Assembly (NCBI RefSeq): GCF_025854375.1
Contig: NZ_CP107575.1
Span: 2,790,001-2,854,000 of the forward strand
Direction: 5' to 3'
DNA from: Glutamicibacter sp. JL.03c
GTDB taxonomy: Bacteria; Actinomycetota; Actinomycetes; Actinomycetales; Micrococcaceae
DNA: 64,000 nt
The notes beneath the pieces were generated by a model, which saw only the letters and a list, made by a program, of their open reading frames with translations, ran no database searches and was not told the origin of the DNA. This document shows, in pieces, positions 42,597 through 51,638 of the stretch. Position numbers and translations under genes: made by a program. Every line of letters begins with the position of its first letter. Positions within the stretch are counted from its first letter, which is position 1.

Positions 42597-44138
42597 ATGG
42601 CTTCTGCCCCTCAAGTAACCCTCGGCCTTAGCGGCGCCAGCGCGGACGACGTTATCGCTGTTGCCCGCCATGAAGCCCAGATCAGCATTTCAACGCAAGT
42701 ACTTGAACAGCTGGCTTCAGTCCGCGCCCACATTGATGCCCTGGCCTCGGCGGATACTCCGGTGTATGGAATCTCGACTGGCTTTGGCGCTCTGGCCACC
42801 CGCCATATCGCCCCTGAAGACCGTGCGAAGCTCCAGCGTTCGCTTATCCGTTCGCATGCTGCGGGAATGGGCGAACCCGTGGAACGAGAAGTCGTTCGCG
42901 CATTGATGTTCCTGCGGGCCAAGACCCTGGCATCAGGCCGCACCGGCGTTCGCCCCGTCGTACTGGAAACCATGGTTGCACTGCTGAACGCGGGTATCAC
43001 CCCGGTCGTGCGTGAATACGGGTCGTTGGGATGCTCCGGTGATCTCGCCCCGCTCTCGCACTGCGCCCTGGTGCTGATGGGTGAAGGCGAAGCCACCGAC
43101 CGCCAAGGCGTCCAGCGCCCAGTGCCCGAACTTCTCGCAGAAGCCGGCATCACCCCGGTGGAATTGGCGGAAAAGGAAGGACTGGCACTGGTCAACGGCA
43201 CCGACGGAATGCTCGGGCAATTGCTGATGGCCCTGGCCGATCTGGAAGAACTCGCCGATATTGCCGATGCCACCGCGGCCATGAGCGTCGAAGCCCAGAT
43301 GGGGACCGCGCAGGTGTTCCGGCCAGAGCTCCACGAGCCCTTGCGCCCACACCCAGGCCAAGGCCGCAGCGCAGCGAATATGTATGCGCTCCTTGCTGAA
43401 TCCCCCATTGTGAATTCCCACCGCGAGGGTGATGGACGAGTACAGGATGCCTACTCACTGCGTTGCTCGCCGCAGGTCACCGGCGCCGTGCGCGACACCA
43501 TCGCCCACGCTCGTCTGGTCGCTACCCGCGAGCTGGCAGCAGCCATCGACAATCCTGTCGTCCTTCCCAGTGGCGAAGTCACCTCGAACGGAAACTTCCA
43601 CGGAGCCCCCGTGGCCTACGTTTTGGACTTCTTGGCCATTGCCGTCGCCGACTTGGGCTCCATCGCCGAGCGACGCACGGACCGGATGCTTGATCCTGCA
43701 CGCTCGCGCGACCTTCCGGCTTTCCTCGCTGATGATCCCGGAGTGGATTCGGGCATGATGATTGCCCAGTACACCCAGGCCGGGCTGGTCGCGGAGAACA
43801 AGCGCCTCGCTGTGCCAGCCAGCGTCGATTCCATTCCGTCCTCGGCGATGCAGGAAGACCACGTCTCCCTCGGTTGGCACGCGGCCCGCAAGTTGCGGAC
43901 TTCCGTGGCCAACCTGCGCCGTATCCTCGCGATTGAAATGCTGATCGCTTCTCGCGCGCTTGACCTCCGTGCCCCGCTTCAGCCTGGTGCAGCTACCGGA
44001 GCCGTCCTCGAATTGCTGCGCAGCAAGGTGGCAGGTCCTGGCGAAGACCGTTTCCTGTCCGCCGAGTTGGAAGCCGCGTACGAATTGCTGGCCAGCGGCA
44101 AAGTCCATCGAGTGCTTGAAGAGCACCTTCCTGCATAG
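42597..44138 (+). CDS. hutH: Histidine ammonia-lyase
   Basis: 513 residues. The MIO prosthetic group forms from Cys146-Ser147-Gly148 in GSLGCSGDLAPLSH; other landmarks are YGISTGFG (active-site Tyr57), LRCSPQVTGAVRDT, and SNGNFHG. It deaminates histidine to urocanate, the first step of the hut pathway. The ATG at 42597 has only a weak GGAT upstream; in-frame TTG codons exist earlier. It is followed by a nested hairpin terminator. The MIO first residue is Cys rather than the commoner Ala, as in several actinobacterial enzymes. Confidence 0.95.
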   Translation: MASAPQVTLGLSGASADDVIAVARHEAQISISTQVLEQLASVRAHIDALASADTPVYGISTGFGALATRHIAPEDRAKLQRSLIRSHAAGMGEPVEREVVRALMFLRAKTLASGRTGVRPVVLETMVALLNAGITPVVREYGSLGCSGDLAPLSHCALVLMGEGEATDRQGVQRPVPELLAEAGITPVELAEKEGLALVNGTDGMLGQLLMALADLEELADIADATAAMSVEAQMGTAQVFRPELHEPLRPHPGQGRSAANMYALLAESPIVNSHREGDGRVQDAYSLRCSPQVTGAVRDTIAHARLVATRELAAAIDNPVVLPSGEVTSNGNFHGAPVAYVLDFLAIAVADLGSIAERRTDRMLDPARSRDLPAFLADDPGVDSGMMIAQYTQAGLVAENKRLAVPASVDSIPSSAMQEDHVSLGWHAARKLRTSVANLRRILAIEMLIASRALDLRAPLQPGAATGAVLELLRSKVAGPGEDRFLSAELEAAYELLASGKVHRVLEEHLPA

Positions 44139-44172
44139 CAACGGGCTGTGGCAATGATTTCCGTCGAGGAGA

Positions 44173-44216
44173 AGTTTCCCAGAAACAAGAAGCGTAAACT
44201 TGTTTACCGGGAAACT
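44173..44216 (+). terminator. Nested hairpin between hutH and panD
   Basis: Outer arms AGTTTCCC (44173) and GGGAAACT (ending 44216) enclose inner arms AAACAAG (44183-44189) and CTTGTTT (44199-44205). It lies 34 bases after hutH and 27 before panD, so it may end hutH or act as a panD leader structure. Confidence 0.55.
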
Positions 44217-44243
44217 CCCTACCTCTTGTGAAAGAAACTTCTT

Positions 44244-44666
44244 ATGCAACGAACCATGTTCAAGTCCAAGATCCATCGGGCTACCGTTACCCAAGCCGAT
44301 CTGCACTATGTCGGCTCAGTGACCGTCGACTCCGATCTGCTGGCCGCATCGGACATCTTGCCCGGAGAACTGGTGAGCATCGTGGACATCACCAACGGTG
44401 CACGTTTGGAGACGTACACCATCGCAGGCGAGCCCGGCAGCGGTGTCATTGGTATCAACGGCGCAGCAGCACACCTGGTTCATCCTGGTGATCTGGTCAT
44501 CTTGATCAGCTATGCGCAGATGGAAGATGCCGAGGCTCGCAGTTACGTCCCTAGCGTGGTTCATGTGGATGCCGACAACCGCATCATCCACCTTGGTGAT
44601 GATCCTGCCGAGGCTGTCGCCGCGGACGTGCAGACTCCCCCGTTCGCACATCTGCGCGGCAACTAA
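44244..44666 (+). CDS. panD: Aspartate 1-decarboxylase (pyruvoyl-type)
   Basis: 140 residues. The self-cleavage site Gly24-Ser25 is in HYVGSVTVD at exactly the canonical position, after [27 protein letters not shown] and [17 protein letters not shown] are also family-typical. After cleavage the Ser becomes the pyruvoyl cofactor; the enzyme makes beta-alanine for pantothenate. It stands alone here, with no panB or panC near it. ATG at 44244; the upstream spacing contains GAAAGAAA only. Confidence 0.95.
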   Translation: MQRTMFKSKIHRATVTQADLHYVGSVTVDSDLLAASDILPGELVSIVDITNGARLETYTIAGEPGSGVIGINGAAAHLVHPGDLVILISYAQMEDAEARSYVPSVVHVDADNRIIHLGDDPAEAVAADVQTPPFAHLRGN

Positions 44667-44694
44667 CCAGCAACGCGGAACAGCTTGATTGTTA

Positions 44695-44735
44695 AACGGC
44701 TTCACGGCATTGGTTTTTGATTGCCTGAAGCCGTT
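44695..44735. terminator. Bidirectional terminator between panD and a convergent gene
   Basis: AACGGCTTCA (44695-44704) pairs perfectly with TGAAGCCGTT (44726-44735), and GGCA/TTGCC extends the stem inward around a T-rich loop. It lies between two convergent genes. Confidence 0.65.
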
Positions 44736-44760
44736 GTGCATCCATGGGCTAGTCGAGATT

Positions 44761-45159
44761 CTAAAGCTGGCAGTCCGCTTCGGGACATCCCTGCCAGGTC
44801 TTGGAGAAGTATCCGACAATCTGCAGGGTATGCCAAAGCGGGTAGAGCTCGTCGACACCTCCGTGTACGGCTGTGGCGGATTCTTCCACCGCCAGTTCGA
44901 AGAAGCGGCAGACGTCTTCGTAGTTCCATACCGCTGCGGTCAGCTCGATCAATTCGGGGTGAGTCAGCATGCGAGTAGGCTGCAGGCCGATATCGATCAA
45001 AGTGCTGAAGACGAAGTCTTCGGTCAGCTCATGGTCCTCTCCGCAATCGCACCATTTGATGCCTCGGCTGGGCATATTCCAAGTATCCACGGAGGTCTGG
45101 GAGGAAACCATCCATTCGGGAAGGCTTTCTTCTGAACCGGTTTCTGGTGCCATCTTCAT
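44761..45159 (-). CDS. Hypothetical protein
   Basis: 132 residues, acidic, no signal peptide or membrane segment. Notable parts are GIKWCDCGEDHELTEDF near residue 35, with two Cys and a His that might bind metal, and the Trp/Tyr-rich end LWHTLQIVGYFSKTWQGC. I do not recognise the family. The ATG at 45159 has AAAGG five bases upstream. It is convergent with panD and divergent from the DUF6328 gene. Confidence 0.65.
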   Translation of the reverse strand: MKMAPETGSEESLPEWMVSSQTSVDTWNMPSRGIKWCDCGEDHELTEDFVFSTLIDIGLQPTRMLTHPELIELTAAVWNYEDVCRFFELAVEESATAVHGGVDELYPLWHTLQIVGYFSKTWQGCPEADCQL

Positions 45160-45320
45160 CGCCGCCTTTCTATCCAACCAGCTGTGCCCAATGTAGGCTG
45201 TGCCTCCGACATTTTGGACGTGCCAACTCTCCGGTTATTGCCTGTTGCGCCTGGTGTTGGCATAGTTCAAGTGATCAGTAGCAAGCCACTGCCCACCGAG
45301 TCATTGTCAGGGGTTTTCCG

Positions 45321-45800
45321 ATGAATACACGGTCCCATCCGGACACCAGCGATGGTGCCGCGCACCGTCAGTGGAACGAACTGCTCCAAGAAATGCGCGT
45401 CATGCAAACCGGTGTGCAGATCCTTGCAGCCTTCCTGGTCGTGCTCCCTTTCCAAGCTCGATTCAACATGCTCACTCGGACAGAAGAGATGATCTACGTT
45501 GTGCTTTTGGTCGCGGCGACACTGCTGATCCTCCTGCTGATCACCCCGGTCGCAGTTCACCGATTTTTCTTCGGCCAACGGCTCAAAGAACAGACCGTCA
45601 GCCTAGGGCACGCCGTGCTGAAAATAGTGGGCATCGGCGTTGGCCTGCTGGTCTCTGGCTGCGTCTGGTTTGTCCTGCAGGTGCTGTTCGGCTGGCAGCT
45701 GGGCGCATCTGTTGGCGGCGGGCTAGTCGTCGTCACCCTGTTCCTGCTGGTGGCACTGCCACGCATCTTGCGTCCGGAACTGGCTAAAGATGCTGACTAA
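45321..45800 (+). CDS. DUF6328-like membrane protein
   Basis: 159 residues. A hydrophilic N-terminus (MNTRSHPDTSDGAAHRQW, NELLQEMRVMQTGVQIL) leads into about four transmembrane helices (residues 28-48, 58-78, 97-120, 125-148). FQARFNMLTRTEEMIYVVLL followed by ATLLILLLITPVAVHRFFFG is the typical DUF6328 pattern. Function is unknown. It converges with the DUF2236 gene, six bases apart. Confidence 0.78.
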   Translation: MNTRSHPDTSDGAAHRQWNELLQEMRVMQTGVQILAAFLVVLPFQARFNMLTRTEEMIYVVLLVAATLLILLLITPVAVHRFFFGQRLKEQTVSLGHAVLKIVGIGVGLLVSGCVWFVLQVLFGWQLGASVGGGLVVVTLFLLVALPRILRPELAKDAD

Positions 45801-45806
45801 TCTGCG

Positions 45807-46619
45807 CTAGCTGTGGTTCATCCGATCCACATGCTTGAGCATTAGCTTCATCGGAAGGTGCCTGATCGCTCGGGGCAGCCAACGGGTGGCGAAGCGTACA
45901 AAAGCAATTGTCCTGTTGTTGCGCCGGAGGACCTTCTCGCCCAGTTCAAACCCGAACGCCTTGCGCACCACTTCCGGCAGCTGGGCAAGAGTGACATCAC
46001 GCATCAGCGGCAAGCCCGCGCGAATCCACCACGGTGCTTTGGGCGCGGTAAAAAGTTCTTCGGCAAGCCGGCGGGTTTGATCGGTGACTCCCACCGTGGC
46101 CAGCGTCTTTTCCAGATAGAGATCGAAGTCGTGCAAGGTTGCGGGCCAATAGCCAGCCGGCATCTGCAGGGCATCCCCCAGCAGCGAATAATGCTGATAC
46201 AGCTCTTCATCGTGAGCAAGGTCGCTGCCCAAGATCTGCTCCGCGATGACACGTGCCGAGTCGAAAAGCGTGGCGGCAACCCACAGTTGGAGTCGGGGAT
46301 CCAGCGCCGAATAGGCCGGGGTCCCCGAGACTTCGTTGCGGGTTCCCCGGACATCCTGGTGAGCCTTGTTGACGTAATCAATCATCGTGCGTTGCTGCTC
46401 GGCAGTGCCATTGCTCAAGGCATAGATGTAGCCAAGCGTATGAATGAGGCGGCGCAGCGGGTTGCTGGCGAAGTCTGAGTGCTGGGCGATTGCCGTGCCG
46501 ATTTGGGGGTGGGCCAGCTGCATCAATATCGCTCGCCCGGCCCCGAGCAGCAATCCTGCTTCTGGGGCAACGCGGGAGAAAGCGCTTGTTTCATCAGTTT
46601 TTCCTGCGTTCGGGCCCAT
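45807..46619 (-). CDS. DUF2236 / MpaB-like oxygenase family protein
   Basis: 270 residues. LLLGAGRAILMQLAHPQIGTAIAQHSDF at the N-terminus and VNKAHQDVRG, with HPxI and HxxVRG motifs, are characteristic of the DUF2236 family, related to latex-clearing protein and MpaB, which are haem or iron oxygenases of unknown substrate in most bacteria. No membrane segment or signal peptide is clear. It stands alone, with a long hairpin upstream at 46664-46711. Confidence 0.83.
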   Translation of the reverse strand: MGPNAGKTDETSAFSRVAPEAGLLLGAGRAILMQLAHPQIGTAIAQHSDFASNPLRRLIHTLGYIYALSNGTAEQQRTMIDYVNKAHQDVRGTRNEVSGTPAYSALDPRLQLWVAATLFDSARVIAEQILGSDLAHDEELYQHYSLLGDALQMPAGYWPATLHDFDLYLEKTLATVGVTDQTRRLAEELFTAPKAPWWIRAGLPLMRDVTLAQLPEVVRKAFGFELGEKVLRRNNRTIAFVRFATRWLPRAIRHLPMKLMLKHVDRMNHS

Positions 46620-46663
46620 GCTCTCGATTCTAGATGTTCAGGCTGTGCCGCCGCTTTAAGCAT

Positions 46664-46711
46664 CATGGTGGATACTCGCACGCCCCGTGCGACGTGAGAG
46701 CATCCACCATG
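46664..46711. repeat. Nested inverted repeat at the broken end of the GH32 remnant
   Basis: CATGGTGGAT (46664-46673) pairs perfectly with ATCCACCATG (46702-46711), enclosing TCGCACG (46676) and CGTGCGA (46686-46692) around a three-base loop. It lies exactly where the GH32 reading frame loses similarity. It may be a terminator, or a scar of the event that removed the rest of the gene. Confidence 0.6.
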
Positions 46712-46736
46712 TTTGCTGTCGCTGCTGCCCTACTTT

Positions 46737-47150
46737 GTTGCCGAAGACCCCAAGCTGGTCGGCCCCTGCATTGGGGAAGACCTTGTCGGTCAAGGTTCGC
46801 TGGCCATTCTGGGCAAAGACTTCTACCGGGGAACGGTCGAGGTAGACCCGCAGGGCCAGCTCCCCGCTGCCATTCAACTTGACCGGCATCTCCTCAACCG
46901 AGGCAAAAGCAGGGTGGAATCCGGCACTGCCCGAGTTGCTGCGGTCGGCATGGACCTTCTTGCTGTCCGCATCGTAGCCGAGCACCGCGGAGCTGTTGGC
47001 ATCGCCATGAACGGTGAGGCCCGAGGTCGTGGCGGTGCCCGGGTCAAGGACCACGTCGACCTGCACGATGGATCCAGCTGCTCGCTGTGGCAGTGTGCGG
47101 GTTCCCTCGGGAATGGACTTGTTGGTTTCCAGGTAGTTCGGTTGCCACCC
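46737..47150 (-). pseudogene. Remnant of a glycoside hydrolase family 32 gene (C-terminal domain)
   Basis: About 138 codons encode the C-terminal beta-sandwich of a GH32 levanase/inulinase/sucrase: GWQPNYLETNKSIPEGTRT, AAGSIVQVDVVLDPG, then LRVYLDRSPVEVFAQNGQRT and ADQLGVFGN. The catalytic five-bladed propeller, with its WMNDPN and EC motifs, is missing altogether, and both ends run into unrelated sequence. GH32 enzymes cleave fructosyl bonds. Its divergent neighbour is a damaged fructokinase, so a former fructan or sucrose locus seems to have decayed here. Confidence 0.75.
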
Positions 47151-47287
47151 AGTTTGCCGACCTGTTTCACCAGCGCCTGGGCAAGTGCCCGCCACCATCA
47201 CGCCGCAGTCGCACAGCATGACCGATGCGGTAGCGATCATGACCGGTGCCGCCACCGCCTGAGACTGGCTGACGCCCAGCACCAATA

Positions 47288-47330
47288 ATGGGCACTGGAC
47301 ACGGAAGAACACAACGTGCCCAGTGCCCAT
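47288..47330. repeat. Inverted repeat between the GH32 remnant and the PfkB pseudogene
   Basis: ATGGGCACTG (47288-47297) pairs perfectly with CAGTGCCCAT (47321-47330); CACG (47300) and CGTG (47315) extend the stem. It lies in the former divergent promoter region and could be an old operator or hairpin. Confidence 0.5.
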
Positions 47331-47366
47331 TTCTCCGCCATATTTCGCACAGCAAAGAGATCCCGG

Positions 47367-48283
47367 ATGAACGCCACGAGATCCTGGTCATCGGCGAAGC
47401 CCCGATCGATATTGTCGCGACCGAACAAGGCAAGCTTGCCCATGCGGGCGGCTCCCCAGCCAATATGGCCTTTGGGCTGGGAGGGCTCGGAGTGGAGGCT
47501 GGAATGCTCACTGCGCTGGGCGATGACGAGTTCGGCCCGATGATCCAGGATCATCGGGGCACCGCCAACGTCGAGTTGCTGCCCGGGTGCTTGAACCTGA
47601 CACGCACCGCTACGGCGACCGCGGTGCTGGCTGCCGATGGTTCAGCCCGCTACGAGTTCGATATCAACCGGGACTTCGCGCCATGCGCATCGGATCCCAT
47701 GCCGAAGATCGTGCATGCCGGCTCCATCGCCACGATCCTCGAGCCTGGCGCCTCATCGGTAGCTTCTCTCCTGGCCCAAGCCAAGGGCCGCGCATTGGTG
47801 AGCTATGATCCGAATATCCGTCCGGCCTTGGTGGGCGAACACGATCAGGCACTGGCGACCTTTAAACGTACCGCCGCCTTGTGCGAGGTCGTGAAGCTCA
47901 GCGACGAAGATGCCCACTGGCTGTATCCGGAGAACAGCATGGCGCAGGTAGCCACCACGATTCTTGAGCTTGGCCCGCAACTGGTAGTCCTGCCCCGTGG
48001 CGGCGACGGTGCGGAACTGACTACCGGTACCGAGAGCATCGAAATCCCTGCAGTGGCAAGCGAGGTGGCCGACACGATTGGTGCCGGCGATTCGTTCATG
48101 TCGGCCCTGATTCGTGGCCTGCTCGATCTTGGAACGGCAAACCTGACGACCGTGCAGCTCGAAAACCTGGGACGCAGCGCAGTAGCAGCAGGAGCAATAG
48201 CTGTACGCCGTTCAGGCGCAATGCCGCCCACCCTGGAAGAACTGACGGCATTGCGGGGAGAACAGGAACCGGCAGCTCAATAG
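47367..48283 (+). pseudogene. PfkB-family fructokinase with a frameshifted 5' end
   Basis: From 47378 to the stop the frame encodes a nearly complete fructokinase (EILVIGEAPIDIV, AHAGGSPANMAFGLGGLGVE, YDPNIRPALVGEHDQAL, catalytic IGAGDSFMSALIRG). The natural start, ATG at 47367 (MNAT), is one base out of frame: a single missing base between 47376 and 47378 would give MNATEILVIGEA. An in-frame ATG exists at 47288 within an inverted repeat but has no conserved sequence behind it. So the gene is probably inactive or weakly expressed. It is paralogous to the intact kinase at 36226. Confidence 0.65.
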
Positions 48284-48293
48284 CCGCATGGGC

Positions 48294-48677
48294 TCAGAAA
48301 GCCACTCCGCAATGCAGGATCACGTTCGCGTAGGGCGTCGATTCGCCGGTGCGAACGATGATCTTGGCGGCCGGCAATTCCAACTTGAGCTCTTCATGGG
48401 AGATGAATCCCGGTTCCAGCCCCTTGCCCTCGCAAAGCTTATGGACAGTGCCGCCCTTTGCTTCGGCAGCCAAGGTGCTGTGCTCGATCACCATATTGCG
48501 GGTCAACACATCGAGCACCTGCTCGAAGCTGAGCAGCCCCTGAACCAGCGCCAAGTCGAAAACCGCGGGTCCTTCCGGAATCGGCAGGCCGCAGTCGGCG
48601 ATGACCACAGTATCGGTGTGGCCGCAGGTGGCTAACGCACCTAATAGGGGCGCGTTGAGAATTTCGGATTTCAGCAC
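48294..48677 (-). CDS. rbsD: D-ribose pyranase
   Basis: 127 residues from a GTG at 48677; a TTG at 48692 is the alternative. The start region VLKSEILNAPLLGALATCGH and IADCGLPIPEGPAVFDLAL match RbsD, with the catalytic His in TCGHTD. The C-terminus ANVILHCGVAF is typical. The enzyme interconverts beta-pyran and furan forms of ribose so that ribokinase can use it. It is the last gene of the leftward rbs operon, 35 bases after rbsK, and ends ten bases from the PfkB pseudogene. Confidence 0.92.
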   Translation of the reverse strand: MLKSEILNAPLLGALATCGHTDTVVIADCGLPIPEGPAVFDLALVQGLLSFEQVLDVLTRNMVIEHSTLAAEAKGGTVHKLCEGKGLEPGFISHEELKLELPAAKIIVRTGESTPYANVILHCGVAF

Positions 48678-48712
48678 GAAGGCTTCTTTCAAATCTTGCT
48701 TGGTGAATTGTC

Positions 48713-49615
48713 TTAGAGGTTCTCAAGCGAACGCGGGTAGGAAGCCTGGGCACCATGGGCCTGCACCGTCAACGCGGCGAACTTTCCGGCGAACGCTGCG
48801 GCTTCGGCCAGCTTGTCGCCTTGTGCCAAGCGGGCCGCCACGGCACCGGTAAACGCGTCGCCGGCACCGGTGGTGTCCACGGCTTTGACCTTTACTGCCG
48901 GCAGCTGCTGGATCTCCAAGCCCTGCTCGGCGACCAGGCAGCCGTTGGCGCCGAGCGTGATGACCAGGGAAGCCAGTCCGTGATCCATCAGCTTCTGGGC
49001 GATGACCGGTTCAGCCTCGGTGGAGATGCTCTCGCTGCCTTCAAGCTGAGCCAGGATCAGCGCTGCTTCGTGTTCGTTGACCACCAGCGGGTTGGCTTTG
49101 AGCAGGTAGTTGCGGTCCAATTCGATGACCGGCGCCAAATTCAGCACGATGCGATCGGGGGCAGCATCCATCGCCGCCGTGATGCCCGAGGCAGGGATTT
49201 CGCCCTGCAGCACGAGAATTCCCTCAATACAACCGGCGGCCTTGACGGCTTCGCCGGTGACCGTCGAGTTGGCGCCGGACACCACGGCGATAGAGTTCTC
49301 CGCGCCGGAGTCGACTTGGATGATCGCCACGCCGGTTGGTTCGACGGTGCGTGCCACTCGGTCGAGCTTCACGCCCTCTTCATCGAGCTGGCCGAGCGCC
49401 ACCTCGGAATGCGAATCCTGGCCCACGGCCCCGATGAATTCGGTAGCTGCACCAGCTAGCTGCGCGGCCAAGGCCTGGTTGGCGCCCTTGCCGCCGGGTG
49501 AGAGCTGGTAGGAATCTGCCAGCACGGTTTCTCCTGGTCCGGGCAGACGTGCCATCAACGCGGTGATGTCCACGTTGCTTGAGCCCACGATGGTGACCTG
49601 GATATCCTGCTGCAT
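48713..49615 (-). CDS. rbsK: Ribokinase
   Basis: 300 residues. PfkB signature 1 is SPGGKGANQALAAQLAG near residue 40; signature 2 with the catalytic base is VDTTGAGDAFTGAVAARLAQ near residue 245. SSNVDITALMARLPGPGET is characteristic of ribokinases. It phosphorylates ribose at O5 with ATP. GAAGGA precedes the ATG. It lies within rbsR-A-C-B-K-D. Confidence 0.94.
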   Translation of the reverse strand: MQQDIQVTIVGSSNVDITALMARLPGPGETVLADSYQLSPGGKGANQALAAQLAGAATEFIGAVGQDSHSEVALGQLDEEGVKLDRVARTVEPTGVAIIQVDSGAENSIAVVSGANSTVTGEAVKAAGCIEGILVLQGEIPASGITAAMDAAPDRIVLNLAPVIELDRNYLLKANPLVVNEHEAALILAQLEGSESISTEAEPVIAQKLMDHGLASLVITLGANGCLVAEQGLEIQQLPAVKVKAVDTTGAGDAFTGAVAARLAQGDKLAEAAAFAGKFAALTVQAHGAQASYPRSLENL

Positions 49616-49690
49616 AGTTAGTCCTTCTAGTTCTCTTCTCCCGGCGGCCAGTGGGTCCCGGTACCTTGAAATGCTACTGCTAAATGAAGA

Positions 49691-50629
49691 TTATTCGCCT
49701 GCGTACTCGGCGACGTTCTTCTCATCCACGGTGTCCACGGCAACCTGCACGTTGGCCTCGACCTCTTCGCCCTTGATGGACTTCGACAGGATCTGCACCG
49801 ACTGCTTGCCCAGTTCGGCTGGGTTCTGCGCGATGGTGGCCACCATGGTGCCGGCCTCTACTGCCTTGAATCCGTCATCGGTGCCGTCGAAGCCGACAAC
49901 CTTGACGTCCTTGCCGGCCTTGTCGCCCAGGGCCTGGATGGCGCCCAAGGCCATCTCGTCGTTCATGGCCAGCACGCCCACGGCGTCCGGGTTGGACTGC
50001 ATCAGGTTCGTCACGACGTCCAGGGCTTCGGCGCGGTCGAAGTTCGCGGTCTGCTGGGAGACAACCTCGATGTCCTTGAATTCCTTCAGGCCCTTGGTGA
50101 AGCCTTCGCCGCGTTCGTTGGTTGCCGACGCGCCCGGCACGCCTTCGAGCACGATGATCTTGCCCTTGCCGTCGATGGATTCGGCCAGCGCCTTGGCTGC
50201 CTGCTCGCCACCGGCCACGTTATCCGAGGCCACGAAGGAAGCGATCTTGGTATTGCCCACGGCACGGTCCACTGCGACGATCGGCAGCTCGGCCTTCACC
50301 ACTGGGGCCAGGCCGGCTTCCGCGGTTTCGGTGTCGACGGCATTGATGATCACGCCGGCCGAGCCGTTGGTCGCGGCGGTAGCCAGCTGGTTGGCCTGGG
50401 TGGCGGAGTCATTCTGCGCGTCAACGACCGACAGGTCGAGGCCCTGGGCGTCGGCTTCCTTCTGGGCGCCATCACGCAGATCTACGAAGAACGGGTTGTT
50501 CAGGGTCGATACGGCCAGGGTCACCGAGGCGCCGTCGGCGGCGCTCTCGCCGCGGTTGCAGGCGGCCATCGACGCGGCGAGGCCGAGGGACAGGGTGATG
50601 GCTGCAGTGGTGCGAATCAGTTTTTTCAT
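49691..50629 (-). CDS. rbsB: Ribose ABC transporter substrate-binding lipoprotein
   Basis: 312 residues. A lipoprotein signal peptide ends in SMAAC; the mature part is a type I periplasmic-binding fold (VTLAVSTLNNPFFVDLRDGA, IINAVDTETAEAGL, PIVAVDRAVG, VVGFDGTDDG). AAAGGAG lies before the ATG at 50629; seven codons upstream are also open. It captures ribose outside the membrane for RbsC/RbsA. The spacing to rbsK is 75 bases. Confidence 0.94.
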   Translation of the reverse strand: MKKLIRTTAAITLSLGLAASMAACNRGESAADGASVTLAVSTLNNPFFVDLRDGAQKEADAQGLDLSVVDAQNDSATQANQLATAATNGSAGVIINAVDTETAEAGLAPVVKAELPIVAVDRAVGNTKIASFVASDNVAGGEQAAKALAESIDGKGKIIVLEGVPGASATNERGEGFTKGLKEFKDIEVVSQQTANFDRAEALDVVTNLMQSNPDAVGVLAMNDEMALGAIQALGDKAGKDVKVVGFDGTDDGFKAVEAGTMVATIAQNPAELGKQSVQILSKSIKGEEVEANVQVAVDTVDEKNVAEYAGE

Positions 50630-50669
50630 GGGGTGTTCTCCTTTGAACAAGGGTGGTTGGTGGAAGGAA

Positions 50670-51638
50670 CTAGTGCTTGACGTTCTTGCGGCGCAGCACG
50701 TCGAAGCCGACGGCGATTGCGATGACCGCGCCGATGACGACCTGCTGCCAGAAGGCGGAGACCGAGAGCAGGTTCAGCCCGTTGCGGATGACGGCCAGCA
50801 CCAGCGCGCCGATCAAGGTGCCGGAGATGCGTCCGACGCCGCCGGAAAGCGAGGCGCCGCCGATGACCACGGCCGCGATGGCATCCAGTTCGTACCCGGA
50901 GGCCAGGGTTGGCTGGGCCGAATCCAGTCGGCCGGCCAGGATCATGCCCGAGAGCGCTGCGAACAGCCCGGAGATCACGAAGACCGTGACCAGCACGCGC
51001 TTGACCGGGATGCCCGAAAGGCGCGCGGCTTCCGTGTTGCCGCCCACGGCGAAGGCGTTCTTGCCGATGACGGTGCGGTTGAGCACAAAGGCCGCGAGCA
51101 GCCCGGAGACCAGCAGGATGATGATCGGCATCGGGATCGGGCCCAGGTCATCACCCAGCCAGGATACCGATGAGCTGGTGGAAATCGGGCGGCCATCTGA
51201 GATGACCAGGGTCAGGCCACGCACCACGGTGAGCATCGCCAGCGAAGCGATGAAAGTCGGCAGCTTGCCGTAGGCGCTCATCGCTCCGGTCACCCAGCCC
51301 GACAGGGCGCCAATGGCCAGGCCCACCGGAATGGACAGGCCATCGGGCAGCCCCGCGGTGGTGACCGCGTAGGAGGAGCCCATGGCGGAAAGGGCTGCCA
51401 CGGAACCTACCGAGAGGTCGATGCCAGCGGCCACGATCACGAAGGTCATGCCGAAGGCCATCACCGCGATGGTGGAGACCTGGATGCCGATATTCAGCAG
51501 GTTCGGTCCGGTCAAGAAGCGCGGCGTGGCGATGAATAGCGCCAGGCAGAGGATGACCAGGCCAACCAGCGCGCCGTTATTGGCCAGAAATACCTTGAAG
51601 TCGAAGCCCTTCTTCGGGGCAGTAGCTACGCTGCTCAT
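50670..51638 (-). CDS. rbsC: Ribose ABC transporter permease
   Basis: 322 residues with eight to ten transmembrane helices. The RbsC/AraH-type landmarks are MTFVIVAAGIDLSVGSVAAL, the cytoplasmic loop FAVGGNTEAARLSGIPV (the ATPase contact), and VVIGGASLSGGVGRISGT. It begins directly after the rbsA stop, so translation is coupled. Confidence 0.95.
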   Translation of the reverse strand: MSSVATAPKKGFDFKVFLANNGALVGLVILCLALFIATPRFLTGPNLLNIGIQVSTIAVMAFGMTFVIVAAGIDLSVGSVAALSAMGSSYAVTTAGLPDGLSIPVGLAIGALSGWVTGAMSAYGKLPTFIASLAMLTVVRGLTLVISDGRPISTSSSVSWLGDDLGPIPMPIIILLVSGLLAAFVLNRTVIGKNAFAVGGNTEAARLSGIPVKRVLVTVFVISGLFAALSGMILAGRLDSAQPTLASGYELDAIAAVVIGGASLSGGVGRISGTLIGALVLAVIRNGLNLLSVSAFWQQVVIGAVIAIAVGFDVLRRKNVKH

